A DNA stretch of 64,000 bases from Streptomyces longispororuber (lineage in GTDB: Bacteria > Actinomycetota > Actinomycetes > Streptomycetales > Streptomycetaceae): assembly GCF_014656095.1 (NCBI RefSeq), contig NZ_BNBT01000007.1, forward strand, positions 62,001-126,000. Reading direction: 5' to 3'. Both the position numbers and the translations under genes were made by a program. The notes under the pieces are model-generated. The model was not told the DNA's origin, did no database searches, and saw nothing but the letters and a program-made list of their open reading frames with translations. Every line of letters starts with the position of its first letter. The stretch's first letter is position 1. Of this stretch, positions 27,477 to 35,583 are shown piece by piece.

Positions 27477-28022
27477 CTACCCGGTGGCGCCCGCGCCGAT
27501 CCGGGCCAGCACCTGCTCGGCCAGGTCCCGCGGGGGCGACTCGCCGTCCAGGAACACCGTGTCCGGGGGCAGCGTGTCGGCCGCGGCCAGGCACGGGGCG
27601 ATGCGGTCCTTGCACCAGCGCCGGACCTGCTCCTCCCGGACGGGGTCCCCGGGGGCGTGCGTACGGCCGTCGATCCGCTGCTCCAACACCTCCCGGGAGA
27701 CCGTGAGGAAGAAGTGGTGGAGCTCGATGCCCGCGTCCCGGACCCGGCCGAAGACCTCCGCGACGTACCCGGGGTGGACCAGGGTCATGGGGACGAGCAC
27801 GGGGCGGCGGTACTCCTCGACCAGCCCGACCGCAAGATCGGCGACCTGGCGGCGCCACAGCCGCAGGTCCTGGAAGTCGCCGGTCGGCACCTCCACGATC
27901 TCGCGCAGCACGAAGCCGACCATCTCCGGGTCGTACAGCAGCGCTTCGGGCCACCGCCCGCGCAACTCCTCCGTCAGCGTGGTCTTGCCGCTGCCGAACG
28001 CCCCATTGATCCAGACGATCAA
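27477..28022 (-). CDS. P-loop kinase-like ATPase (TmrB type)
   Basis: 181 aa from TTG 28022, overlapping the upstream gene's stop (TTGA) and preceded by GGGGAGGGG. Walker A is VWINGAFGSGKTTLTEELR; then LLYDPEMVGFVLRE, VPMTLVHPGYV, HHFFLTVSREVLEQRI, RRWCKDRIAPCLAA (lid-like). This pattern is that of AAA/kinase proteins near tunicamycin-resistance TmrB. A small-molecule or nucleotide kinase role is likely but unspecified. Coupled to the phosphotransferase gene. Confidence 0.85.
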   Translation of the reverse strand: MIVWINGAFGSGKTTLTEELRGRWPEALLYDPEMVGFVLREIVEVPTGDFQDLRLWRRQVADLAVGLVEEYRRPVLVPMTLVHPGYVAEVFGRVRDAGIELHHFFLTVSREVLEQRIDGRTHAPGDPVREEQVRRWCKDRIAPCLAAADTLPPDTVFLDGESPPRDLAEQVLARIGAGATG

Positions 28023-29011
28023 CGTGCCCCTCCCCCGCCGTGGCCGCCGCCGCGTGCCGGGGACGGCCCGTCGGCGAGGACCTCGCCGACGACGTGGCGC
28101 GCCACCGTCGCCATGGTCACGTTCGTCTCCCGGTACGAGGCGAGTTCGAGGAGCGCGACGGAGAGCGCCCAGCCGCGCCCCCGGGCCCAGGCGGCGTCGT
28201 CGAGCGGCAGCGCCGCGCGGAAGGCGTCCCGGGCCCCGGCGGGCAGCACGTACCAGGAGGCGATCAGGTCGACGGCGGGGTCGCCGAGGCCGAGGCACTC
28301 GAAGTCGATGACGGCGCTCAGCCGGCCCCGGGTCAGCAGGATGTTCCCCGGCTGGAGGTCGGCGTGGATCCACACCGGCGGGCCGGGCCACTCGGGGGCG
28401 TCCAAGGCCTCCTCCCAGGCGGCGGTCGCCGCGTCCGCGTCGACGAGGTCGCGTACGGCCCCGAGCGCGGTACGGGTCGCGGCGTCGCGTTCCTTCAAGG
28501 TCTCACTACGGTACGAGGGCGGCCCGCCGACGGGGTCGATCGCGTGCAGGGCGGCGACGAACGCGGCCAGGTCGGCGGCGAGCGCGCCCGGTTCGGCGAG
28601 GCGTCCCACGACCGGGTTCTCGCCCTCGGCCCAGCGGAAGACGGACCAGTGCCAGGGGTAGCCCTCGCCCGGCCGCCCCGCGCCCAGCGGCACGGGCACG
28701 GCCACCGGCAACGACGGGGCGAGGCGCGGCAGCCACAGGTGCTCCTTGTCCACGTCGGCGGCGGAGCCCGCCCGGCGAGGCAGCCGCACGACCATGTCGG
28801 GGCCGAGCCGGTACATGACGTTCGACGTGCTGGAGGAGCCGACCCGCTCCACGGGGAGGTCCGCCCAGTGCGGGAACTGCGCCGCGACGAGACGGCGTAC
28901 GAGAGTCGTGTCGATGCGTGGGACGGCAGCGTGCGGGACGGCAGCGTGCGGCACATCGGCGTGCGGGACGTCGGCGTGCGAGACCTCGGCGTGCGGGGGG
29001 CGACCGCTCAT
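28019..29011 (-). CDS. Aminoglycoside phosphotransferase family protein
   Basis: 330 aa from ATG 29011 (AAAGGTG 5 bases upstream). After a repeated N-terminus (HADVPHADVPHAAVPHAAVP) comes an APH kinase: FPHWADLPVERVGSSSTSNV, MVVRLPRR (ATP Lys region), WHWSVFRWAEGENP, VWIHADLQPGNILL (catalytic HxDLxxxN), AVIDFECLGLGDPAVDL. The family phosphorylates aminoglycosides, macrolides or metabolites; no resistance phenotype can be inferred. It overlaps the TmrB-like gene, suggesting they act together. Confidence 0.88.
   Translation of the reverse strand: MSGRPPHAEVSHADVPHADVPHAAVPHAAVPRIDTTLVRRLVAAQFPHWADLPVERVGSSSTSNVMYRLGPDMVVRLPRRAGSAADVDKEHLWLPRLAPSLPVAVPVPLGAGRPGEGYPWHWSVFRWAEGENPVVGRLAEPGALAADLAAFVAALHAIDPVGGPPSYRSETLKERDAATRTALGAVRDLVDADAATAAWEEALDAPEWPGPPVWIHADLQPGNILLTRGRLSAVIDFECLGLGDPAVDLIASWYVLPAGARDAFRAALPLDDAAWARGRGWALSVALLELASYRETNVTMATVARHVVGEVLADGPSPARGGGHGGGGAR
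28916..28997 (-). repeat. 15-bp tandem repeat at the 5' end of the phosphotransferase gene
   Basis: Units around GCGTGCGGGACGTCG encode HA(E/D/A)V(S/P) five times. The period preserves frame. Confidence 0.88.
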
Positions 29012-29222
29012 GAACACCTTTTCGAAGACGGTGACGGTTTCGCGCGCGCGTCGTACGGACCCGTGCGCGAAGGTGATCATCCGAACGCTTCGGGGCGGGG
29101 TCCGTCAACCGGAATTCGGTGGCGGGGTCGGGCACGCCCGGCCGCCTTCGGCCCGAGCCGCTGTCCGGCCCACGTCCGGGGACGGCAGACGGCCCGTCGG
29201 ACGGGCGTGCGAGGATCCCGGG

Positions 29223-29786
29223 GTGAACGAGCTGCGCTTCCGCCCTGCCACCGAGGCCGATCTGACCGCCCTCGTCCGCCTCCGCGACGACGCCGCCCGC
29301 TGGATGCTCGCCCGGGGCATCACCGGCCAATGGCGCCCGGGGGAGCTGGACGAGGACCACTTCGGCCGGGTCATGGCGCGCGGCGAGGTCTGGCTCGCGG
29401 AGGCGGCCCGGTCCGTCGCGGGCGCCTGGGAGCTGTGGTGGGAGGACGAGGCGGCCTGGGGGCCGCAGCCGCCCGTGGCCGGGTACGTGCACCGCCTCAT
29501 GGTGGACCGGGGCGCCGCCGCGCCGGGGACGGGGCGGCTGCTCCTGGCGGCCGCGGAACGCCGCGTGGCCGCGACGGGCCGGACGCGGGTGCGCCTGGAC
29601 TGCCTGGCCGGCAACGCGCGCCTCAACGCGTACTACCAGGACGCCGGTTACCGCGTCGTGGGCCACAAGGCGGGCAAGCCGCAGCCCGGTGCGGCGCCCA
29701 AGTCCTTCACGCTGCTGGAGAAGGAGCTGCGGCACGCGGAGGGCGACGCCACCGCCGCGACGGAGTGGTCACGGCGCCCGCGATGA
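29223..29786 (+). CDS. GNAT-family acetyltransferase
   Basis: 187 aa from GTG 29223. FRPATEADLTALVRLRDDAA, WMLARGITGQW, VAGYVHRLMVDR, GAAAPGTGRLLLAAAERR (acetyl-CoA loop), VRLDCLAGNARLNAYYQDAGY. It is the type often annotated as a small-molecule N-acetyltransferase. Substrate unknown; monocistronic. Confidence 0.85.
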   Translation: MNELRFRPATEADLTALVRLRDDAARWMLARGITGQWRPGELDEDHFGRVMARGEVWLAEAARSVAGAWELWWEDEAAWGPQPPVAGYVHRLMVDRGAAAPGTGRLLLAAAERRVAATGRTRVRLDCLAGNARLNAYYQDAGYRVVGHKAGKPQPGAAPKSFTLLEKELRHAEGDATAATEWSRRPR

Positions 29787-29861
29787 GCGGGGGAAGGCAG
29801 GGTCGGGCAGCGAAGGGAAAATCGGCTGCCTCGCGGGCCGCGCATGGCGGAGGATCGTCCC

Positions 29862-30551
29862 ATGGCTGACATGGAGTCCTTCCGGGAAGCGGTGACCGCG
29901 TGGGCGGCCGTGGACGCCGGTGTCCGGGACGACGCCCGTGAGGCGGGTGACGCCGGTGACCGGGACGACGCCCGTGAGGCGGGTGACGCCGGTGACTCCG
30001 TACGGGAGCTCGCCGCGCGGCTGTCCGTGCGGACGGTCGTGCTGCTCGAAGGGCGCAGCGACGCCGAGGCCGTCGACGCCCTCGCCGCGCGCCACGGCCG
30101 GGACCTGGCGGCCGAGGGCGTCTGCGTGCTGTCGATGGGCGGGGCGATGAGCGTCGGCCGCTACGCCCGCCTGCTCGGCCCGGCGGGCCTGGGCCTGCGG
30201 CTGACGGGGCTGTGCGACGAGGCGGAGCGCGGCTACTACCGCCGCGGCTTCGAGCGGGCCGGTGCGGCTGACCAGGAGTTCTTCGTCTGCGCGGCGGACC
30301 TGGAGGACGAGCTCATCCGCGCCCTCGGCGTGGTGCGGGTGGAGGAGTTGGTCCGGGCGGAGGGCGACCTGCGCCCCCTGCGGAGCTTCCTGCGCCAGCC
30401 CGCGCAGCGCGACCGCGACCCGCGGCAGCGGCTGCGGCGCTTCCTCGGCACGAAGAAGGGCCGCAAGATCCGCTACGGCCGCGTCCTGGTCGAGGCCCTC
30501 GACCCCGACCGCGTACCCGCCCCGCTGGACGGCCTGCTCGCCGGCCTGTGA
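29862..30551 (+). CDS. TOPRIM/OLD-like nucleotidyl transferase-hydrolase domain protein
   Basis: 229 aa from ATG 29862 (GGAGG 8 bases upstream; ATG 29844 also in frame). TOPRIM core: VVLLEGRSDAEAVDALA has the conserved Glu, VCVLSMGGAMSVGRYARLL follows, and GLCDEAERGYYRRG gives the DxE pair. No ATPase domain is attached, so it is a stand-alone TOPRIM protein. Metal-dependent nucleic-acid cleavage or strand transfer is possible. Residues 20-46 contain an exact 12-residue duplication. Confidence 0.78.
   Translation: MADMESFREAVTAWAAVDAGVRDDAREAGDAGDRDDAREAGDAGDSVRELAARLSVRTVVLLEGRSDAEAVDALAARHGRDLAAEGVCVLSMGGAMSVGRYARLLGPAGLGLRLTGLCDEAERGYYRRGFERAGAADQEFFVCAADLEDELIRALGVVRVEELVRAEGDLRPLRSFLRQPAQRDRDPRQRLRRFLGTKKGRKIRYGRVLVEALDPDRVPAPLDGLLAGL
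29925..29996 (+). repeat. Perfect 36-bp tandem duplication in the TOPRIM gene
   Basis: 29925-29960 and 29961-29996 are identical (start CGGGACGACGCCCGTGAGGC). They encode RDDAREAGDAGD twice. The perfect identity implies a recent event. Confidence 0.97.
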
Positions 30552-30605
30552 CCGCGGGGGCGCGGGACGCGGGGGCGCGGGGCCCAGGGCGCGAGGCCCG
30601 GGGGC

Positions 30606-31361
30606 CTACGCCTGCACCGGCGCCGGCAGGAACTGGTCGTAGAAGTCCGTCTTCAGCCGCAGCGCCCGCTCCTCGACCTCCTTGAAGGAGTCGGTCGACG
30701 GCTCGCGCGCGAGGAGTTCGCTCAGGCGGCGGCCGAGCCGGTCGGAGTGCGTCGTGGAGAGCAGGGAGACCTTGGCGAGCGGGTGGGCCTTGGCGTCGTG
30801 GGAGTGGTGCGGGTAGTAGAAGCGCGAGCGGTTCTCGCCGTCGCGCGTGAGCAGCGGGCCCATCCGCTCCCACAGGCGCCCGTACTCGACGGAGACCAGG
30901 ACCTCGCCCCAGAAGCGCAGCAGCGTCAACAGCCGTACGTCGGCGTCGTCCTCGGCGCCCGCGTCGGCGATCAGCTCCAGGGAGTCGAGGATGACCCGCC
31001 GGGTGGTGGCGGTCGGCCGGGAGGTGACCAGGGCCCGGCGGGAGATGCCGAGGTGGAGCAGGTCCTCCGTCATGTCCTCGCGGTGCGAGCGGGTGTGGCC
31101 GTGGCTGTCGGGGTACTCCTCGCGCAGGATGACCCGGGCGATGCGCACCCCGACCTCGTCGTCGAGCAGGTCGATCGCGAGGTCGTAGCAGGGGGTGAAG
31201 GCGAGGGACACGAAGCGGCGTTGCAGCAGGACGGCCGCGAAGACGTCGTCCGGCAGCAGCGTGACGTTCGCGAGCACCGGGTGCTTCTCGAACCGCTCGA
31301 TCAGGTCGTCCTCGAACGCGTCGAGGCGGTCGAGGCCCTCGGGTCCGTCCAGTCGTGGCAT
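30606..31361 (-). CDS. Conserved protein, possible heme-oxygenase-like fold
   Basis: 251 aa, all-helical by appearance, no membrane segment. Blocks: LAFTPCYDLAIDLLDDEVGV, RVILREEYPDSHGHTRSHRE, DMTEDLLHLGISRRALV, YYPHHSHDAKAHPLAKVSLL. The His/Glu/Asp-rich helices recall iron-containing redox enzymes of the heme-oxygenase-like superfamily, but I cannot assign metal ligands with confidence. It is the second gene of a two-gene unit, 19 bp after a membrane PLD-like protein, so the two probably act together. Confidence 0.65.
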   Translation of the reverse strand: MPRLDGPEGLDRLDAFEDDLIERFEKHPVLANVTLLPDDVFAAVLLQRRFVSLAFTPCYDLAIDLLDDEVGVRIARVILREEYPDSHGHTRSHREDMTEDLLHLGISRRALVTSRPTATTRRVILDSLELIADAGAEDDADVRLLTLLRFWGEVLVSVEYGRLWERMGPLLTRDGENRSRFYYPHHSHDAKAHPLAKVSLLSTTHSDRLGRRLSELLAREPSTDSFKEVEERALRLKTDFYDQFLPAPVQA

Positions 31362-31380
31362 GGCCGTGCTCTCTTCCGGG

Positions 31381-32223
31381 TCACAAGTTGATTCGTCCGA
31401 CGGATCCGCGCCAGTCGCTCAGGTCCACGGGGCGGCCGATGCTCCAGAGCGTGTCCACCTCGTGCTGCACCTCGCGGCCCATCACCGTGCCGCAGCCGTC
31501 GATCTCGATCTGGGTGGAGCGGATCGCGAGCCGTCCGTGCAGGAACGAGCTCACCAGGTAGTGGTCGTCGGCCTTGTACACGGCGACCGACGGCAGGGAG
31601 TTGTACACCCGCACCTCCAGGCGGGCGCGGTCCTCGTCGGCCGCGTCGTGGACGAGGGAGGCCAGCGTGGACAGGCACTGCTCGATGTTGACCCGTACGT
31701 CGCCGTCGCGGGCGGGGTCGCGCACGGTGCGCAGGGCCTCGCTGCGCAGCCCGGCCACCGGTGACGACGGGTGCAGCAGCAGCACGCGGACGCGCACCTG
31801 CCGCTCCAGGACGGCCTTGCGCAGCTCGCGGTCGAACTCGTCGAGGTTCGGTATCCACGTCTGGAGGACGGCCACCTCGCGGGTGGCGCCGTCGACGAGC
31901 GCGGCGAACCGGTCGTCGGGGAACCGCTCGTGCACCCGGACCGCCCCGGCGTAGTGCCGCTGCTTCGCCTCGCGCGCGATGGCGTCGATGTCCAGCTTGG
32001 ACAGTTGGGTGTGGACGTCGTCGAGCACCTTGAGGCGGTCGAACTCCAGGAGCAGGAAGAGCGTGACCGTGCTCAGGATCAGCAGCGTCACCTTGGGCAG
32101 GGTGCTGCCCGGGGCCAGCTCGTCGAGCCAGCCCAGGAGATCGGCGAGTACCACCAGGATGCCCGCCGCCGCCATCACGGCCAGCGCGATGCGCTCGGCC
32201 CGGTGGCGCATGCCGCCCCTCAT
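31381..32223 (-). CDS. Two-helix membrane protein with degenerate PLD-like domain
   Basis: 280 aa from ATG 32223 (GGAG 6 bases upstream). Two membrane spans (IALAVMAAAGILVVLADLLG and VTLLILSTVTLFLLLEF) are followed by a helical linker. The cytoplasmic domain has VAVLQTWIPNLDEFDRELRK, VRVRVLLLHPSSPVAG and a C-terminal YNSLPSVAVYKADDHYLVSS, resembling the phospholipase-D-like fold, but without a clear HxKxxxxD pair. Such non-catalytic domains occur in sensing or defence proteins. Coupled to the helical protein downstream. Function unknown. Confidence 0.7.
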   Translation of the reverse strand: MRGGMRHRAERIALAVMAAAGILVVLADLLGWLDELAPGSTLPKVTLLILSTVTLFLLLEFDRLKVLDDVHTQLSKLDIDAIAREAKQRHYAGAVRVHERFPDDRFAALVDGATREVAVLQTWIPNLDEFDRELRKAVLERQVRVRVLLLHPSSPVAGLRSEALRTVRDPARDGDVRVNIEQCLSTLASLVHDAADEDRARLEVRVYNSLPSVAVYKADDHYLVSSFLHGRLAIRSTQIEIDGCGTVMGREVQHEVDTLWSIGRPVDLSDWRGSVGRINL

Positions 32224-32588
32224 CCCCCGCTCCAGCCTGCCGCCCGGCGTCGTAGGCGACGATGCTAGCCGGGTCGCGTCCGCCGTGGGAGCACTTCGCC
32301 GAGGCCGGTCGGCGGCCGGGGCGCCGGCCGCCGAACACGCATGCGGGGACTCGCGGTGGGGGCTACCGGGACCCGGACGGGGCGCCCCGTGAGGGGCGCG
32401 GGGAACGGCGCGCCCAGCCCCCACGCACCCGCGGCGATCCGGAAGAGGGAGGTGGGGGCGGAGAGGCGCCCAGCCCCCGTCCGTGGCGCACGGCGGCGAC
32501 CTCATCGACCCACCTCGCACGAACCGGCGGAGCCTCCGCGGCGGCCGGCCCGGAGCGCCGTCGGCCGCGGGCCTAGTCGGCCGCGGGC
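32224..32588. other. 365-bp gap containing a common Streptomyces intergenic repeat
   Basis: Between the sigma-factor stop and the membrane PLD-like gene start. At about 32378-32436 it contains GAGGGGCGCGGGGAACGGCG followed by CGCCCAGCCCCCACGCACCC, a motif I recognise as recurring in many Streptomyces intergenic regions (usually GGGGAACTGCGCGACCAGCC). It can fold (GGGGCGCCCC..GGGGCGCGGGG). The rest holds the promoter of the two-gene unit. Confidence 0.5.
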
Positions 32589-33521
32589 CTAGTCGTCCGC
32601 GAGCAGTCCTGTCCGCAGGCGGGCGAGGGTGTGGGAGAGCAGGCGCGACACGTGCATCTGCGAGATGCCGAGCGCCCTGCCGATCTCGGCCTGGGTCATC
32701 TCCTGGCCGAAGCGCATCTCGATGATGCGCCGCTCCCGCTCCCCCAGCTCCGCGAGGAGCGGCGCCAGGGCGTGCAGGTGCTCGACGGTCTCCAGGGCCG
32801 GGTCGGGGGCGCCCATGACGTCGGCGATCGAGCGGCCGCGCCGGTGCGTCTCACCCTCGTCGCGCGGATCGTTCGGGGCGTCGAGGGAGCCGGCGGTGTA
32901 CCCGTTGGCGGCCACGATCGCCTCCAGGGCCTGCTCCTCGGTCACCTCCAGCTCGGCGGCGAGCTCCCTGACCGTCGGCTCGCGGCCGAGCGTGGTGGAC
33001 AGCTTCTCCTGGGCGGCGGCGAGGCGGGACCGCAGCTCCTGGAGCCGGCGCGGTACGTGCACCGCCCAGCTCGTGTCACGGAAGTGGCGCTTGATCTCCC
33101 CGAGGATCCAGGGGACGGCGAACGTGGTGAACTCGACGCCGCGGCTCAGGTCGAACCGGTCGATCGCCTTGATCAGCCCCACCGTCCCCACCTGGACGAT
33201 GTCCTCCATCTGTCCGCTGCCGCGGGCCCGGTACCGGCCCGCGACGTAGTGCACGAGGGTGAGGTTCATCTCGATCAGCGTGTTGCGCGCGTACTCGTAC
33301 TCGCGCGTCCCCTCCTCCAGGACGCGGAGCCGGTCGACGAAGAGCTTCGTCAGCTCCCGCGCGTCCTTCGGCGCGACGTCGACGGCCTCCTCGATCCACG
33401 GCAGCCCGGCGGAGGCGGCGCGGCCGCCGCGCCCCCCGGTCGCGGCGGCGGTCCGGTCGGCGTCGGCCCCGTGGCAGCGTGCGCGTGGTGTCGTCCCGCT
33501 CACGCCGATGTTGGCAGGCAC
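32589..33521 (-). CDS. SigB/SigF/SigG-family sigma factor
   Basis: 310 aa from GTG 33521 (GGGAG 8 bases upstream). Region 2: YARNTLIEMNLTLVHYVAGR, EDIVQVGTVGLIKAIDRFDL, FTTFAVPWILGEIKRHFRDT. Region 3: REPTVRELAAELEVTEEQAL. Region 4: ERERRIIEMRFGQEMTQAEI, GRALGISQMHVSRLLSHTLA. This is the stress/sporulation sigma class normally controlled by an anti-sigma kinase and STAS antagonist. The adjoining PP2C and STAS genes fit such partner switching, but no kinase is present here. A disordered N-terminal 40 residues precede the core. Confidence 0.93.
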   Translation of the reverse strand: MPANIGVSGTTPRARCHGADADRTAAATGGRGGRAASAGLPWIEEAVDVAPKDARELTKLFVDRLRVLEEGTREYEYARNTLIEMNLTLVHYVAGRYRARGSGQMEDIVQVGTVGLIKAIDRFDLSRGVEFTTFAVPWILGEIKRHFRDTSWAVHVPRRLQELRSRLAAAQEKLSTTLGREPTVRELAAELEVTEEQALEAIVAANGYTAGSLDAPNDPRDEGETHRRGRSIADVMGAPDPALETVEHLHALAPLLAELGERERRIIEMRFGQEMTQAEIGRALGISQMHVSRLLSHTLARLRTGLLADD

Positions 33522-33804
33522 AGTCTTGCTCCCTCACCCGATTCGTGCGGTCGGGCGAGTGATTCCGCAACGGCCGCGCCGTGTACCGGGACCTTCCTCA
33601 CCGGGGGCCGGGACCATGGCCACGACTTCGCAGGACCCAAGGGCCCGAGGACCCAAGAACCCACGGGTCCGCCCGCCGGGCCCGCCCCGGCCCCCGGCGC
33701 CCGTACGCCCCGTCCGTACGCCCCGCCCACACGCCCTGCCCCGCCCCGCACGCGGGCACGATCCCGCGTGCGGTGTGAGACTGCCCCTGAGGAGGTGAGC
33801 GCAG

Positions 33805-35004
33805 GTGGTGAGCCAGCCGATGGCGTCCGGCCCGGGAGAGCTGCTGCTCGAACAGCTCCTGACCGCGGCCCACGCGGCGACCCCGATGGAGCTTCCCTCC
33901 CTGGTGCAGCGGTTCGCCGACGCCACCAGCCTCGACCAGATCGACGTGTACCTGGTCGACCTCCAGCAGCGCTGCCTGGTGCCGCTGAGCGACGGGCCGC
34001 CGACGCTGGACGTGAACACCTCCGTCGCCGGATCGGCCTACCGGGCCCACGACCTGCGGGTCGAGGAGCTGCCGCAGGGCAGGATCACGGTCTGGCTGCC
34101 GCTGATCGACGGTGCGGAGCGGCTCGGCGTCATCGGGGCCACGGCGCCCCTGATCGACGGGGTGCTGCTGCGGCGCTGCCGCATGCTGGCCTCCATCCTC
34201 GCCATGGTGATCACCTCGAAGCGCGCCTCCAGCGACAGCTTCGCGCGCCGGACCCGCTCCCAGGTCATGCAGTTGCCCGCCGAGATGCTGCGGGCCTTCC
34301 TGCCGCCCCGCACGGTCGGCAACTCCCGGGCGATCTCGACCGCCGTCCTGGAGCCGGCCTACAACATCGGCGGCGACGTCTTCGACCACTCCCTGACCAG
34401 CTCCACGCTGCACGTGGCGATCCTCGACGCCATGGGGCACAACCTGGCGTCCGGCCTGACGACGTCCGTGGCCATGGCGGGCTGCCGCAACGCCCGGCGG
34501 GCGGGCGCGGAGCTGCCCGAGCTCGTCGACAACATCCAGCGGGCCCTCGCCGAGTGGCTGCCCGAGCAGTTCTGCACGGGCATCTTCGCCCAGCTCGACC
34601 TGGCCGGAGGCGTCCTGCGGTGGTGCAACTGCGGGCATCCTCCGCCCCTGCTCATCCGCGACCACCGGGTCCTCGCCGGTGCCCTGGAGCGCTCGGCGCA
34701 GCCGCCGCTGGGCACGCCCGGACTGCTGGCCGGCAACCCGTGGCAGGTGCACGAGGAACACCTCAAGCCGGGCGACCGGGTGCTGATGTACACCGACGGC
34801 GTGACCGAGGCGCGTACCGGCAACGGCGTCGAATTCGGCCTGGAGCGGTTCACGGACACCATCATCCGGGCGACGGCCGCGGGCGAGTCGGCACCGGAGG
34901 CGCTGCGGCAGCTCATCCACTCCCTCCTCGACCGGCAGGAGAAGCCGCTGCGCGACGACGCCACGCTGCTGCTCATGGAGTGGTGCCCGTCGAGCCCGCG
35001 CTGA
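33805..35004 (+). CDS. PP2C-type (SpoIIE) phosphatase with GAF-like N-terminus
   Basis: 399 aa from GTG 33805, with GGAGG 9 bases upstream. A GAF-like N half (LDQIDVYLVDLQQRCLVPLS, LPLIDGAERLGVIG) precedes the SpoIIE/RsbU phosphatase: AYNIGGDVFDHSLTSSTLHV, AILDAMGHNLASGL, FCTGIFAQLDL, WCNCGHPPPLLI, LMYTDGVTEARTGNGVEFG, LRDDATLLLMEW. Metal-binding Asp residues are present. It should dephosphorylate a STAS antagonist to free a sigma factor; it is divergent from the sigma gene. Confidence 0.92.
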   Translation: MVSQPMASGPGELLLEQLLTAAHAATPMELPSLVQRFADATSLDQIDVYLVDLQQRCLVPLSDGPPTLDVNTSVAGSAYRAHDLRVEELPQGRITVWLPLIDGAERLGVIGATAPLIDGVLLRRCRMLASILAMVITSKRASSDSFARRTRSQVMQLPAEMLRAFLPPRTVGNSRAISTAVLEPAYNIGGDVFDHSLTSSTLHVAILDAMGHNLASGLTTSVAMAGCRNARRAGAELPELVDNIQRALAEWLPEQFCTGIFAQLDLAGGVLRWCNCGHPPPLLIRDHRVLAGALERSAQPPLGTPGLLAGNPWQVHEEHLKPGDRVLMYTDGVTEARTGNGVEFGLERFTDTIIRATAAGESAPEALRQLIHSLLDRQEKPLRDDATLLLMEWCPSSPR

Positions 35005-35010
35005 CCGGGC

Positions 35011-35037
35011 GGGCCCGCGGCCGTCCGCCGCGGCCCC
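35011..35037. terminator. Terminator between convergent phosphatase and STAS genes
   Basis: GGGCCCGCGGC at 35011-35021 faces GCCGCGGCCCC at 35027-35037, one mismatch, 5-base loop. Confidence 0.7.
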
Positions 35038-35214
35038 GTCCGCACGTGAGCCCGCCCCCGCGGTGACGGTGTGGACGACCCGGTGCCGTCGGGGTCGGTG
35101 ACCGAGGTGACCTTTGCCGCGTCCGGCACCGCGGACCGGCTCTCTCTCAGCATGATCGTCGAGGGCTTCGCTGCCTTCGCGCCGCTGTTGGTGCCGCCTG
35201 GCGAGCGAGGGGGT

Positions 35215-35583
35215 TCAGGTGGTGGTGCGGTTGCCTTGGCGTGCGGCGAGCGCGGCGTCGGCGCTGGGATAGGCGGGCAGGAAGGTGTCCATCCCGGTGA
35301 CGTTGAGCAGGCGGCCCAGCCGGTCGGGGATGGCCGCCAGGGTGAGGGTGCCGTCGGCGTCCTTGGCGCAGCGCCAGATGCCGACGAGGGCGCCCAGGCC
35401 GGAGGAGTCGCAGAAGGTGACGCCCGCCAGGTCGGCGACCAGGTCGGGGTGGCCGTTCGCGATGAGGTCAAGGGCGCGGGCCCGCACGGCGGGGGCCGTG
35501 GTGATGTCGAATTCACCGGACAGTGCGATGACGGCCAGGGTGCCGCCGGTGTGGGGGACGTCGATGTGGAGTGTGTCGGTCAT
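35215..35583 (-). CDS. STAS-domain anti-sigma factor antagonist
   Basis: 122 aa from ATG 35583, overlapping the upstream phosphatase stop (ATGA). STAS fold: LAVIALSGEFDITTAPAVRA, LVADLAGVTFCDSSGLGALV where the DSSG serine is the phospho-site, LLNVTGMDTFLPAYPS. It is the expected substrate of the PP2C encoded immediately upstream and would bind an anti-sigma kinase when dephosphorylated. Confidence 0.93.
   Translation of the reverse strand: MTDTLHIDVPHTGGTLAVIALSGEFDITTAPAVRARALDLIANGHPDLVADLAGVTFCDSSGLGALVGIWRCAKDADGTLTLAAIPDRLGRLLNVTGMDTFLPAYPSADAALAARQGNRTTT

Noticed and set aside
34990-35214. Transposase remnant between the phosphatase and STAS genes
   Set aside because: A short frame reads plausibly but shows no DDE or HUH motif and no terminal repeats were found.
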